Source: DSOI01 sp041394885 (GTDB lineage Bacteria > Acidobacteriota > Terriglobia > Bryobacterales > Bryobacteraceae). From it: a stretch of DNA of 64,000 bases. How positions within the stretch are numbered: the stretch's first letter is position 1; each line of letters starts with the position of its first letter. The translations under genes and the position numbers were made by a program. The notes beneath the pieces are model-generated. The model was not told the DNA's origin, did not search any database, and saw only the letters and a list, made by a program, of their open reading frames with translations. The stretch lies in contig JAWKHI010000035.1 in assembly GCA_041394885.1 (NCBI GenBank), positions 1-64,000 of the forward strand, read 5' to 3'. Positions 52,590 through 60,742 of the stretch are shown one piece after another.

Positions 52590-52618
52590 TGTAGCGTTAC
52601 CGTGTGTAACACTACAAT
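52588..52618 (-). promoter_or_regulatory. BlaI-type operator overlapping the blaI start codon
   Basis: ATTGTAGCGTTAC (52588-52600) and GTAACACTACAAT (52606-52618) form a 13-bp inverted repeat with one mismatch and a 5-bp centre, with TGTA/TACA half-sites as in BlaI/MecI boxes. A TATATT -10-like element (52621-52616, minus) overlaps its promoter-proximal arm, so bound repressor would block initiation. Confidence 0.8.
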
Positions 52619-52661
52619 ATATAACAGAACCAACGAGCCTGCGCAAGAGCTGTTTTGGATT

Positions 52662-53480
52662 TCAGTGCGTCATCGCGTAGATGACGTAGTTCATGCCGAG
52701 CCGCATGGCCTGAGAGCCGTACTTTTCGGGATAGTCGGGATGATCGGCGAACTCCCAGCCGTCGCCGACATCCTGATTGAAGGAGATGGCGACGATCATG
52801 CGGCCGCGGGAATCGCGTACGGCGCGCCAATGAGGGATGACACCGCCGCGCTCGATGCCGTCGCCGTGGACGACGTTGGCGCCGGGTACGCGGATGCGGT
52901 GCTCGAGGTCGAACATGGTGTGAAAGGCGGGGTCGTCATTTTCGATCTCTTCGACGGCGGCGCCGGCGTCAATGAGCCGGATGCCGTTCATGAAGTTGGC
53001 CCATTCGCGCTCGTTGTGAAAGTCGTCGACCATGAGAAACCCGCCGCGGTCAAAATACTTGCGCAGGCGTGCGGCCTGGGGAGGGGAGATGTCCCAGTCG
53101 CCGACGGAGATGGCGATGAGGAAGGGAATATCGAACATGTCGTCGCTATCGATGTCGACGATGTACTCGACGGGACGGATGTCGATACGGGTGAGACGGC
53201 GAATGATGGCGAGGAAGGTGCGGTCGCCTTTGTTGGCGTCGATGCCCCAACGGGAGTAGCCGCCGAAGCGGCGGCGGCCATCCATGGCGGAGCGGTAGCG
53301 GAGCCGGCCGAGGACGAACTCGCCTTTGTGATCGGCGTCGGGTGGGTCCTCGATGGGGTCCTGCATTTCGTGCTCGTAGCGAGCCCAGATGCGTCCGGAA
53401 CTCTGCGCCCAGCCAACGAGCGCGGAGATGGCGCACAGCAGAGCAATCGCGGCGAGGCGAGCATAGCGGGTGGACCGCAT
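52662..53480 (-). CDS. DUF4159 secreted protein
   Basis: This 272-aa protein has a signal peptide (LAAIALLCAISALVGWAQ). DUF4159 features are RLRYRSAMDGRRRFGGYSRW, TRIDIRPVEYIVDIDSDDMF, PPQAARLRKYFDRGGFLMVD (a glutamine-amidotransferase-like flavodoxin fold) and a C-terminal ISFNQDVGDGWEF. The role is unknown; in several bacteria the family lies in MoxR/aerotolerance-like clusters, not seen here. Gap 52590-52661 contains the BlaI operator. Confidence 0.88.
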   Translation of the reverse strand: MRSTRYARLAAIALLCAISALVGWAQSSGRIWARYEHEMQDPIEDPPDADHKGEFVLGRLRYRSAMDGRRRFGGYSRWGIDANKGDRTFLAIIRRLTRIDIRPVEYIVDIDSDDMFDIPFLIAISVGDWDISPPQAARLRKYFDRGGFLMVDDFHNEREWANFMNGIRLIDAGAAVEEIENDDPAFHTMFDLEHRIRVPGANVVHGDGIERGGVIPHWRAVRDSRGRMIVAISFNQDVGDGWEFADHPDYPEKYGSQAMRLGMNYVIYAMTH

Positions 53481-53743
53481 AGATCCAGGGTACCCGACGG
53501 CGGGCCGCGTCGGCGATGGAGGGTGGCGAGCAGGGCGGCGGAGAGGACGCGGAATCCGGTAACAATGCCTTATTTTTTGCCTGATCGGGTTCCTGAGCGG
53601 GTAACTCTTACCGCCGAAATATCCTCCATCCGCTTTCTAGCCGTTGGCTAACAGTACCTTTCGTGAAATGGTACCCGAACTGCTCTCTTCCCGACTGCCA
53701 GGACCGCTCTGGCGAAGTTACAAGAGCAAAGGAGTAAGTTAGT
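53481..53743. other. Intergenic region, imperfect inverted repeat
   Basis: No gene is seen in these 263 bp between divergent genes. An imperfect stem, GTACCTTTC-GT-GAAATGGTAC with one bulge, lies near 53655-53675. AAAGGAG at the end is the ribosome site of the next gene. No clear promoter pair was found. Confidence 0.5.
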
Positions 53744-54064
53744 ATGACCCTCACTCGAAGGACGGCTACACTTTCTTTCGGCGCGTGCGCCTTGCTGGCG
53801 ATCGGCGCATTCGCCGCTCCGGAAGGCGACTCCAAAACGGTTACCGGCTGCCTAACGAAGGCACCCATGCCGGGGCAGTATGTGATCGAGCAGGAAGCCA
53901 CGGGGCAGAAGATGATGGTCCGGGGCTCGGCGGATCTGGAGAAGCACTCCGGCAACCACAAGGTGAAACTCACGGGGGACACGGTGGAAGCGGGCGGTCA
54001 CAGCGTCTTCGAAGTATCGGCGGTGGAGCATATCTCCGACACCTGCGCGGTACCGAAGAAGTAG
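53744..54064 (+). CDS. Small secreted protein of unknown function (DUF5818-like)
   Basis: This 106-aa protein starts after AAAGGAG and has a signal peptide (LSFGACALLAIGAFAAP). The mature part has VTGCLTKAPMPGQYVIEQEA, KHSGNHKVKLTGDTVEAGGH and FEVSAVEHISDTC. Two Cys (in GCLTK and DTC) could form a disulfide. This pattern resembles small acidobacterial OB-fold-like secreted proteins. Function unknown. Confidence 0.75.
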   Translation: MTLTRRTATLSFGACALLAIGAFAAPEGDSKTVTGCLTKAPMPGQYVIEQEATGQKMMVRGSADLEKHSGNHKVKLTGDTVEAGGHSVFEVSAVEHISDTCAVPKK

Positions 54065-54164
54065 CTGGCCCACGACGCCGGGTCTTGCGCAAGGGCAACG
54101 CCGGAGAATCCGGCTCGCGCCGCTGACGGCACGATTCCTGGCGCGACTGCTGGACCTTCTGTTC

Positions 54165-54494
54165 ATGGTGACGCTGGGCGTCTCGACCGGTGCGATCGTC
54201 TCCCTCGGTTGGATGCCGGCTGCCGAACCGGCGGCGCCGGCAGGTCTGGCGGTCGCGTTCGCCTACCTGCTGCTTGGCGACGCAGCGGGCGGCGGGCGCG
54301 GCCCGGGCAAACGCGTAGCCGGAATCCGGGCGGTGGATGCGCGGAGCGGACGGCCTTGTCCGGCGGGCAGGGCCGTCATTCGCACGGCAATGCTGTTGTG
54401 CGGGCCGGTGGACTGGCTACCGGCGCTGGGCCGGCGGAGGCGCAGGCTGGGGGATGCGGTGGCGCGGACTGCCGTTATCGAAGAATTGCCGTAA
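54165..54494 (+). CDS. RDD-family membrane protein, start codon uncertain
   Basis: From the first canonical ATG at 54165 the product is 109 aa. However, the RDD signature (LTARFLARLLDLLF) is encoded in the same frame just upstream (54123-54164) with no ATG, GTG or TTG before it, so the true start may be CTG (for example 54123) or an indel lies upstream. The rest shows two hydrophobic helices and GKRVAGIRAVDARSGRPCP and CGPVDWLPALGRRRRRLGD. RDD proteins are small membrane proteins linked to ion exchange; function here unknown. Confidence 0.65.
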   Translation: MVTLGVSTGAIVSLGWMPAAEPAAPAGLAVAFAYLLLGDAAGGGRGPGKRVAGIRAVDARSGRPCPAGRAVIRTAMLLCGPVDWLPALGRRRRRLGDAVARTAVIEELP

Positions 54495-54518
54495 GCGGGC
54501 CGCGGTTGAAGGAACTCT

Positions 54519-55718
54519 TCAGGCGGAAAAGTGGACCACGGCGAGACGGGACAGGCCAGGCAGGAAGACCTCGGTCATGGTTCCGCGGCCGAAGATCTTC
54601 AAGTCACGAGGATCGGATTCCGGCCGGAGCAGCCTGGCGCGCGAGTACCGGCCCTGAACACGGGCCTGCACTTCGTCGGTGGTCTCGGACCCGTAGTTGA
54701 TGACCGAGAGCAACATTTCCCCTGACTTTGGGGTGGTCGCGATTGGGATCGAGGCCATGGCGTTCCAGAGACGGCAGGAGCGGCGGCGGTGTGTGATCAA
54801 GTCAATCACATCGAGGGCGAACTCGCTCGGGTCCGCGATGCGTTTGCGGTAGGCGACGACGGTTCCGCTTCCCATGGAGTAGGCGATGCGGTCCGGCTCT
54901 TCCTTGGCGATTTTCCACGAGGCATCCGGCTTGGAGTCCGTTACGACGACGGCTCCGGCGCGGGCATGGTCGAGCGCGGCGGGGGGCAGGGAAGGCAGGG
55001 CCGCGGCTACGAGGGCGAGAATGCGGCCGGGGTCGGGGGCGGGCGGAGAGGCGGCCGCGGCAACGGCGGGGGCAGCGTTGCGGCGGAACAGAAGGTTGGC
55101 GATTTCGAAGCTGAAGCCGGAGGCGACGAGGGCGGTGATGGTGGGTACAGGCGGATGTTCGAACAAGGCGCGGTTGGAATCGAGCCAAGCGGCGGTGCGA
55201 CCGAGCGCCTTCCAGGCGGCGAGGGCTTTGGGGTCGCCTTTGCTGAGCGCCTCGCGATAGCGTGGTTCGACATCCAAAACGAAATTGCCGCGATTGATGC
55301 GAGCTTCGACGAGTGCGGTCTCCAGGGTCTCGAACGGTACCATCCTTTCAGGTTCCCGATGCGCGAAAACGCCGACGGGCACTCGTTCGGGGTGCAAGGC
55401 GCGCTCGACGGCGTAACGCCAGCCGTTGGCGTCGACCCAGGGTTCGCGGGAGGCGCTGGCGGTTTCATCGCCACCCCCTCGGCGGCCCTGGGAGCGGATG
55501 CCGGGCCAGAGCCCGTCGTCAAACGCTCCCGGGATTGTTTCCTTGGTGGGGGACTGATCGATGACCTCGATACCGGCTTCGCGCGCGGACTTCTCGAAGG
55601 CCGCATCGGGCGAAGGAGTCAGCACGAGGCGAACGCCGGCCTCCCGGAGCAGCGGAATATGTCCGGTCTGACCGGAGGGCCAATGCGCGGCGAGTTGGCG
55701 CGAGAGGTCGAGTGCCAT
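54519..55718 (-). CDS. Hypothetical protein, 399 aa
   Basis: The frame from ATG 55718 to 54519 is intact and its G/C-rich third positions fit coding. No signal peptide is apparent. Visible stretches are GQTGHIPLLREAGVRLVLTP, DANGWRYAVERALHPERVPV, SFEIANLLFRRN and a C-terminal beta-rich part with MLLSVINYGSETTDEVQARV, which recalls the C-terminal domain of glycoside-hydrolase-like proteins. I cannot assign a family. It is divergent from the frameshifted Gfo/Idh gene with 25 bp between. Confidence 0.6.
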   Translation of the reverse strand: MALDLSRQLAAHWPSGQTGHIPLLREAGVRLVLTPSPDAAFEKSAREAGIEVIDQSPTKETIPGAFDDGLWPGIRSQGRRGGGDETASASREPWVDANGWRYAVERALHPERVPVGVFAHREPERMVPFETLETALVEARINRGNFVLDVEPRYREALSKGDPKALAAWKALGRTAAWLDSNRALFEHPPVPTITALVASGFSFEIANLLFRRNAAPAVAAAASPPAPDPGRILALVAAALPSLPPAALDHARAGAVVVTDSKPDASWKIAKEEPDRIAYSMGSGTVVAYRKRIADPSEFALDVIDLITHRRRSCRLWNAMASIPIATTPKSGEMLLSVINYGSETTDEVQARVQGRYSRARLLRPESDPRDLKIFGRGTMTEVFLPGLSRLAVVHFSA

Positions 55719-55730
55719 CTAATAAACGAG

Positions 55731-55736
55731 TATAAT
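55731..55736 (+). promoter_or_regulatory. TATAAT -10 box, nearly leaderless start
   Basis: An exact TATAAT ends 7 nt before ATG 55744 in a 25-bp divergent gap. Transcription would begin at about the A of the start codon. No -35 consensus or Shine-Dalgarno is present. Confidence 0.5.
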
Positions 55737-55743
55737 CGCCGTT

Positions 55744-56969
55744 ATGGTCGATCGCAGAAATTTCGTAAAAATGACGGCCGCGTCAATGACCGCCGCGTCC
55801 TACAGCCGCATTCTTGGCGCCAACGGGATGGTGAACCTGGGGCTGATCGGAGCGGGCGGGCGCGGCAAGTACGTGATGGGGATCTTTCAGGACACCAAGA
55901 AGGTGAACGTCGGGGCGATTTGCGACGTCTATTCCGCCCGGATCGACGAAGCGATGCAGAAGGCGGCGAGCAAAGGGGCGTCGTCGGCCAAGGGTTTCCG
56001 CAATCATCAGGAACTGCTGCAGACGCGGGACCTGGACGCGGTGCTGATCGCGACCCCGGACCATTGGCACATGGGCACGGCGATCGACGCACTGAACGCG
56101 GGCAAGGATGTCTATGTGGAGAAGCCGCTGACGCTGAAAATGGAAGAAGGTCCGGCGATCGTGAAGGCGGCGCGAGTGAACAACCGCATCTGTCAGGTGG
56201 GGATGCAGCAGCGGTCCGGTTCCCACTATTTGCAGGCGAAGGAAGAGTACATCCAGAGTGGAAAGCTGGGGAAGATCACCCTTGCGCGCACGTGGTGGCA
56301 TGGTAACGGGGCGCACCTTCAGCAGGCTCCGCCGGCGCTGCGGACGCAGCCGACCAATCTCGATTGGGCGCGTTTTCTGGGTCCGGTGAAGTGGCGGGAC
56401 TGGGATCCGCAGCAGTTTTGGAATTTCCGGGCGTACCTCGATTTCGGGGGCGGCCAGGTGACGGACCTGTTCACGCACTGGATCGACGTGGTGCATATGT
56501 TCATGGACCAGGACAATCCCTATTCGGGCGTGGCGGCCGGCGGGATCTATCATTACCGGGATGGACGGACGGCGCCGGACACGATCAATGTTCTGTTGGA
56601 GTATCCGGGCGGTAAGTATTCCTCGGAAGCGGGGTGGACGGCGACGTTCGAGGCGACGCTGGCACCGGGGTTGACGGGCGCGGCGGTGGAAATGGTGGGC
56701 ACCGAGGGCCGGCTGATGATCACGCGGCAGCGATTCGAGTTTACGCCGAAGGGGCGTAATGCGACGCCGGTGGTGGTGCAGTCTCGCGGGAGCAGACCAT
56801 CGAACACGTGCAGAATTTCCTGGATTGCGTGGCGAGCCGGCGGCTGCCGAATGGGGATGTGTACATCGGGCATCGCTCGGCGCAGGCGTCGCACCTTGGC
56901 AATGTGGCCTATCTGCAGAAGCGGCGGTTGAAATTCGATGCGGACCGTGAGGAGTTACTGCCGCTGTAG
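55744..56969 (+). pseudogene. Tat-exported Gfo/Idh/MocA oxidoreductase with a single-base frameshift near the 3' end
   Basis: The twin-arginine leader is textbook (MVDRRNFVKMTAASMTAAS). The NAD domain has VNLGLIGAGGRGKYVMG and LIATPDHWHMGTAIDALNAG, KDVYVEKPLT; the substrate domain has GGGQVTDLFTHWIDVVHMFM. Frame 1 is normal up to PVVVQSRG near 56787, then turns into Arg-rich nonsense ending at 56931. The other frame continues correctly as EQTIEHVQNFLDCVAS, NGDVYIGHRSAQASHLGN and DREELLPL, ending TAG 56967-56969. One missing G in the GGG run explains it. The intact protein would be about 408 aa. Confidence 0.85.
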
Positions 56970-56977
56970 GGAGCGGG

Positions 56978-57005
56978 TTGGGTTTGTCCGGGGGGACAAA
57001 GCCAA
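56978..57005 (+). terminator. Stem-loop behind the Gfo/Idh gene
   Basis: TTGG-G-TTTGTCC and GGACAAA-G-CCAA form an 11-bp stem with one G-G mismatch and a GGGG loop, 8 bp after the stop. There is no U-tract, so it could be a weak terminator or an mRNA-end stabiliser. Confidence 0.4.
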
Positions 57006-57183
57006 CCGTGGAGGTCGATTCGTATCTTTTCTTTGCGATAGTTACCGGCTTCCGGATTGGCTTTGTTCCGCATTTTCGCAGGCATGGCGCGCGGGATTCG
57101 GTTTTCAAAGAACAGGCTGGATTTCTCCAGCCCTGCGATTATTGCAGGCCCTGTCAACAATTCCGCGGCGGGGGAATGTGGAA

Positions 57184-57220
57184 CCGGTTTGCGGTGAGTG
57201 AGTTACTTACTTCAAACCGG
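57184..57220 (-). terminator. Stem-loop at the 3' end of the Oar-like receptor gene
   Basis: CCGGTTTG (57184-57191) pairs with CAAACCGG (57213-57220) across a 21-nt loop, 11 bp behind the receptor stop on the minus strand. No U-tract follows. It may serve as a factor-dependent or processing site between two convergent genes. The rest of 57006-57183 shows nothing recognisable. Confidence 0.35.
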
Positions 57221-57231
57221 ACGTGATCGAC

Positions 57232-60200
57232 TCAGAAGCTGAGGCGGAGCGAGAGCTGGATCTGGCGCGCGGCGCCTAGACCCACGGTGCGATCCAGGGT
57301 GGAGTTGACGATGCCGAAGGTGCCACCGGCGGTGGAGGGGCTGAACGCCTGACCGGGTTGGAGGCCAGTGCGGGCGTTAGGGCCAGCGGGCAGGGCGTTG
57401 AACAACTGGGCCGGGGGATTGGCGAAATTCGCCTTGTTCATGATGTTGTACATCTCACCGCGGAACTGGAGCGTGAAGCGTTCGGTGAGGGCGAAGCTCT
57501 TTTGGAGGGTGAGGTCAACCTGGGCGAGACCGGGGCCGCGGAGCGAGTATCGCGATGCGTTGCCGAAGGCACCGGGCGCGGGAATGGAGAAGGCGGCGGG
57601 ATTGAGGACGACGGTCTTTTCCGCCGTTTGGAGGTAGGGACTGACGCCGGAGACATAGTCTGGCCGGCGGATTTGACGGCTAGCGCCTCCGCCGGGTACG
57701 TTGACGATGGCGGTGGTTACGGGCGCGCCGTTGACGACGACGGGGTTGGTGTAGATGCGGCCATCGCGATTGTCGCGGTAGACGACGTCCGGGCGGACGA
57801 TCAAGGGGTCCAGCGGCAATCCAGCGCGTGCGTTCAGGATGCCGCCGAGTTGCCATCCGCCGAGCAGCGCGCCGGCAAGACCGGTGGCGTTGGGGCCGAA
57901 CTTCCTGCCGGGTCCATAGGGGAGTTCGTAGAGGGCGCTGAGGTTGAGGTTGTGGCGGATGTCGACGCCGTTGTCGCCGCGGTCGTAGTCCCAGTTATAA
58001 GGGTTGGCGACGGTGACGGTTTCATTGGATCCGCCGGAGTTACCGCGGGAGTGGCCCCAGGTGTAGGAGGAGCCGAGAGTAAGCCCGCGGGAGAAGCGCC
58101 GGTTCAAGGTGACCTGGAGAGCATCGTAGTGATCGACGCCGCCACTGGTCTTTACGTCGACCTCGGCGAAGCGATCGCCGAACTGGCGGGTGACGATGGC
58201 GGCGCCGGTGGCGGGATTGGTACCGACATCGGTGATGAGATTGGAAAGGGTTCGAATAAAGAGGTTGCGGCCCTGGCTGCCGACGTAGGCGACGGTGAGG
58301 ACGGATTCGCCGGGGAGCCGTTGTTGGATGGATGCGGTGTAGGAGAGAACCTGTTCCGGCACGCGGTAGCCGGGCGCGTAGGCGCGCGGCTGGAAGCGGA
58401 GCCGAGGATTATCGATGTCGTAGGCGGCGATAATCTGGGCCGGGTTGATGGGGAATGCGGAACCAGAAGCGAGCGTGGTGCTGACGCGATCGCTTTCGAA
58501 GGGCTGGATGAGATCCTCAGGCTGGCCCGGGCCATAGTAGTAACCGGCGCCGACGCGGAAGGTGGTGCGGTTGTGGAAGCGTTCCGGGGCCCAGGTGAAG
58601 GCGAGCCTGGGTCCAAAGGCCTTACGGGAACTCTGGTATGGCCGGGTGCCGGAGGGCAGGAGCTGGCCGCGCTCGGTATCGAAGACGACGGCAAGGTTAC
58701 GAGCCTCGCGGAAGGGACTGTAGTATTCGTAGCGCAGGCCATAGGACATGGTGAAGTTGGGGCGGATGCGCCATTCATCCTGGGCGTAGGCGATGTAGAA
58801 CTCCTGACGCAGGGCGCGTTCGCCGGTGGCGCCATTGTTGAAGGGGCTGGGGGCGCTCATGTCACCGAGGAACTGGATCTGGAGGGGGCGATTGGCGAGG
58901 AGGTCATTGACGTTGGAGAAGCTATAGGTGGTGCCGCCGAGACGGTCAGTAAACAGGCGGACGGGGCGGAACTCGAAGCCGAACTTGGCGGTGTGGTTTC
59001 CCTTAACCCAACTGAGATTGTCGATGAAGGAGACGGAGTAGTTGGTGTAGGGCTGGCCGCGTCCGTTGGTGGCGGAATTGGCGCGGACCAGGCCGCCCGG
59101 GGTGGCGACGCCGGCCGATGCGCCTTGGGTAGTAATTCCGGACAGGGCGACGCTGCCGGTGGCGACGACGCTGAGGGCGGAGAGATCGATGCCGGGGATG
59201 GAGGGCGCGTATCCGTAGGCACGGGTTTTGTAGGCGTTGAGGCCGACCTTGGTTTCGTTGATCACCGAAGGGGACAAGATCTGTTGGAGGTTGACCACGG
59301 CGTTTTGGGGAATGGCCGAGACCCGGATGCCGTTGCCGGTGACGCCGATGGGTTGGAAGGAGCGGCCCTGGTCCCGGAAGAAGCGCCCGTAGAGGGTGTA
59401 CTTGGAATTGATGCGGTAGTCCAGCCGCATGGAGGCGGAGTTTTCGGTGACGGTCTGGCGGGCGTCGAGGAAGGCGAGGTCGAGGTCGGGGTTGGAGGTG
59501 GGCTGGACGCCAATGGGATAGGCCGCGAGCAGGGGCCGGATGGAATCGACGGCGCGGGCGCGGGCGGCGGCGCTGGGTACGGCTTCGCGGAACGGCACGA
59601 GGAGGCTCTGGCGCAGGCCCTCATAGGAGCCGAAGAAGAAGAGCTTCTCCTTGACGATGGCGCCGCCGAGGGAGCCGCCGAACTGGTTCATGCGGAGGGG
59701 GGACTTGCCGCGATCGAAGAAATTGCGGGCATCCAAGGCGTTGTTGCGGACGTACTCGAACAAGCCGCCATGAAAATCGTTGCCGCCGGATTTTGTGACC
59801 ACCGAAATCTGGCCGCCGGTACCGGTGCCGTATTCGGCGGGGTAGTTGTTACTCTCGACGCGGAACTCCTGGACGTTCTCCAAGCTCGCCTGGAGGCGGA
59901 AGAAGGAGGAGATCTGTCCGTTGAGGTTGCCGGGCGAGGCGTCGATGATGGAGGAGCCTTCGACGCCGTCGTACCGGATGGCGTTTTGTTGGTTGGATCG
60001 GCCCGAGAACCGGATGTTGTCGTAGGATCCGCCTCCGGCGGAGGTGGCGCCGGGGGCGAGCAGGTACAGTTGCGAGATCTGCCGTCCGTTGAGGGGGAGT
60101 TGGGCCACTTCGCGTTCGCTGACGTTTACGCCGATGCGGGCGGAACTGGTATCGATCTCGGCGAGGGCTCCGGCGGAGACGTCGATTTGCTGGACGACGC

Positions 60201-60561
60201 CTTCCGGTTCGAGGGTGACATTGAGCGCGCGGGTCTCGCCGACGGCGAGAGGCACTTCCTTGTATTCCCTGGTGGCCATGCCTTCGGCGGTGACGGTGAC
60301 CGCATACTGTGCCGCCGCCAGGTTGAGGATGACGAACTGTCCGCTGTCGTTGGCGGCCGCGGACCGGGCGATGCCGGTCTTGAGGTTTTTCGCGGTGATG
60401 GAGGCTCCGGGGATCACGGCCCCGGAGGAATCCATGACGATCCCGTTAAGACGTCCCTGTTCGGACTGGGCGAAGAGGGAGAGTGCGCACAACGCGGCGA
60501 CGGAGAGGCGCGCGTTCTTAGAAAAACCGATTCCACACAGAATCTGCCGAATATGTTTCAT
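57232..60561 (-). CDS. Oar-like TonB-dependent receptor with carboxypeptidase-regulatory N-domain (second copy)
   Basis: From ATG 60561 (GGGTGA 6 nt upstream; ATG 60567 is the alternative) the protein is 1109 aa. A signal peptide (LSVAALCALSLFAQ) is followed by the Ig-like domain LNGIVMDSSGAVIPGASITA, the plug (VAQLPLNGRQISQLYLLAPG, AIRYDGVEGSSIID, ISVVTKSGGNDFHGGLFEYV) and a long beta-barrel ending in an aromatic strand (QIQLSLRLSF). The outer-membrane substrate is unknown. It differs clearly from the receptor at 20801-23995, so it is not a recent duplicate. A long antisense open frame is a shadow. Confidence 0.93.
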   Translation of the reverse strand: MKHIRQILCGIGFSKNARLSVAALCALSLFAQSEQGRLNGIVMDSSGAVIPGASITAKNLKTGIARSAAANDSGQFVILNLAAAQYAVTVTAEGMATREYKEVPLAVGETRALNVTLEPEGVVQQIDVSAGALAEIDTSSARIGVNVSEREVAQLPLNGRQISQLYLLAPGATSAGGGSYDNIRFSGRSNQQNAIRYDGVEGSSIIDASPGNLNGQISSFFRLQASLENVQEFRVESNNYPAEYGTGTGGQISVVTKSGGNDFHGGLFEYVRNNALDARNFFDRGKSPLRMNQFGGSLGGAIVKEKLFFFGSYEGLRQSLLVPFREAVPSAAARARAVDSIRPLLAAYPIGVQPTSNPDLDLAFLDARQTVTENSASMRLDYRINSKYTLYGRFFRDQGRSFQPIGVTGNGIRVSAIPQNAVVNLQQILSPSVINETKVGLNAYKTRAYGYAPSIPGIDLSALSVVATGSVALSGITTQGASAGVATPGGLVRANSATNGRGQPYTNYSVSFIDNLSWVKGNHTAKFGFEFRPVRLFTDRLGGTTYSFSNVNDLLANRPLQIQFLGDMSAPSPFNNGATGERALRQEFYIAYAQDEWRIRPNFTMSYGLRYEYYSPFREARNLAVVFDTERGQLLPSGTRPYQSSRKAFGPRLAFTWAPERFHNRTTFRVGAGYYYGPGQPEDLIQPFESDRVSTTLASGSAFPINPAQIIAAYDIDNPRLRFQPRAYAPGYRVPEQVLSYTASIQQRLPGESVLTVAYVGSQGRNLFIRTLSNLITDVGTNPATGAAIVTRQFGDRFAEVDVKTSGGVDHYDALQVTLNRRFSRGLTLGSSYTWGHSRGNSGGSNETVTVANPYNWDYDRGDNGVDIRHNLNLSALYELPYGPGRKFGPNATGLAGALLGGWQLGGILNARAGLPLDPLIVRPDVVYRDNRDGRIYTNPVVVNGAPVTTAIVNVPGGGASRQIRRPDYVSGVSPYLQTAEKTVVLNPAAFSIPAPGAFGNASRYSLRGPGLAQVDLTLQKSFALTERFTLQFRGEMYNIMNKANFANPPAQLFNALPAGPNARTGLQPGQAFSPSTAGGTFGIVNSTLDRTVGLGAARQIQLSLRLSF

Positions 60562-60621
60562 GATCATTCACCCACACGGTAGCAGCCGGACTGTGACGGT
60601 TTCATTACGAGACGGTGAATC

Positions 60622-60634
60622 TTTGTGACACAAA
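60622..60634. promoter_or_regulatory. TTTGTG-A-CACAAA palindrome upstream of the second receptor gene
   Basis: A perfect 13-bp palindrome with a 1-bp centre lies 61 bp upstream of the receptor ATG in the divergent region 60568-60740. It looks like a dimeric regulator site; the TGTG/CACA half-sites recall the Crp/Fnr group only loosely. Confidence 0.45.
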
Positions 60635-60680
60635 CGAAGGCGAGCCGTAACGTGGCTGTAGCCGGGGCCCGATGGAGGAG

Positions 60681-60742
60681 TCAGTTACGCAATGGACACA
60701 TCCCTGTAACTGAATTGTCATATACTGTAACCGAACTGACAT
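60681..60742 (+). promoter_or_regulatory. Operator-like array of GTAACYGA boxes overlapping the protease promoter
   Basis: TCAGTTAC (60681-60688) is the inverted copy of GTAACTGA (60706-60713). CTGTAACTGAATTGTCAT (60704-60721) and CTGTAACCGAACTGACAT (60725-60742) are direct 18-bp repeats, 15 of 18 identical, 21 bp apart. A TATACT box (60721-60726) and the ATG at 60741 fall inside the array, so a bound regulator would control the protease gene. Confidence 0.6.

Noticed and set aside
57358..60582. A plus-strand open frame of over 1000 codons antisense to the second Oar-like receptor
   Set aside because: It is Gly/Asp/Val-rich without domains and is the mirror of a gene with clear TonB-receptor motifs; a by-product of high GC.
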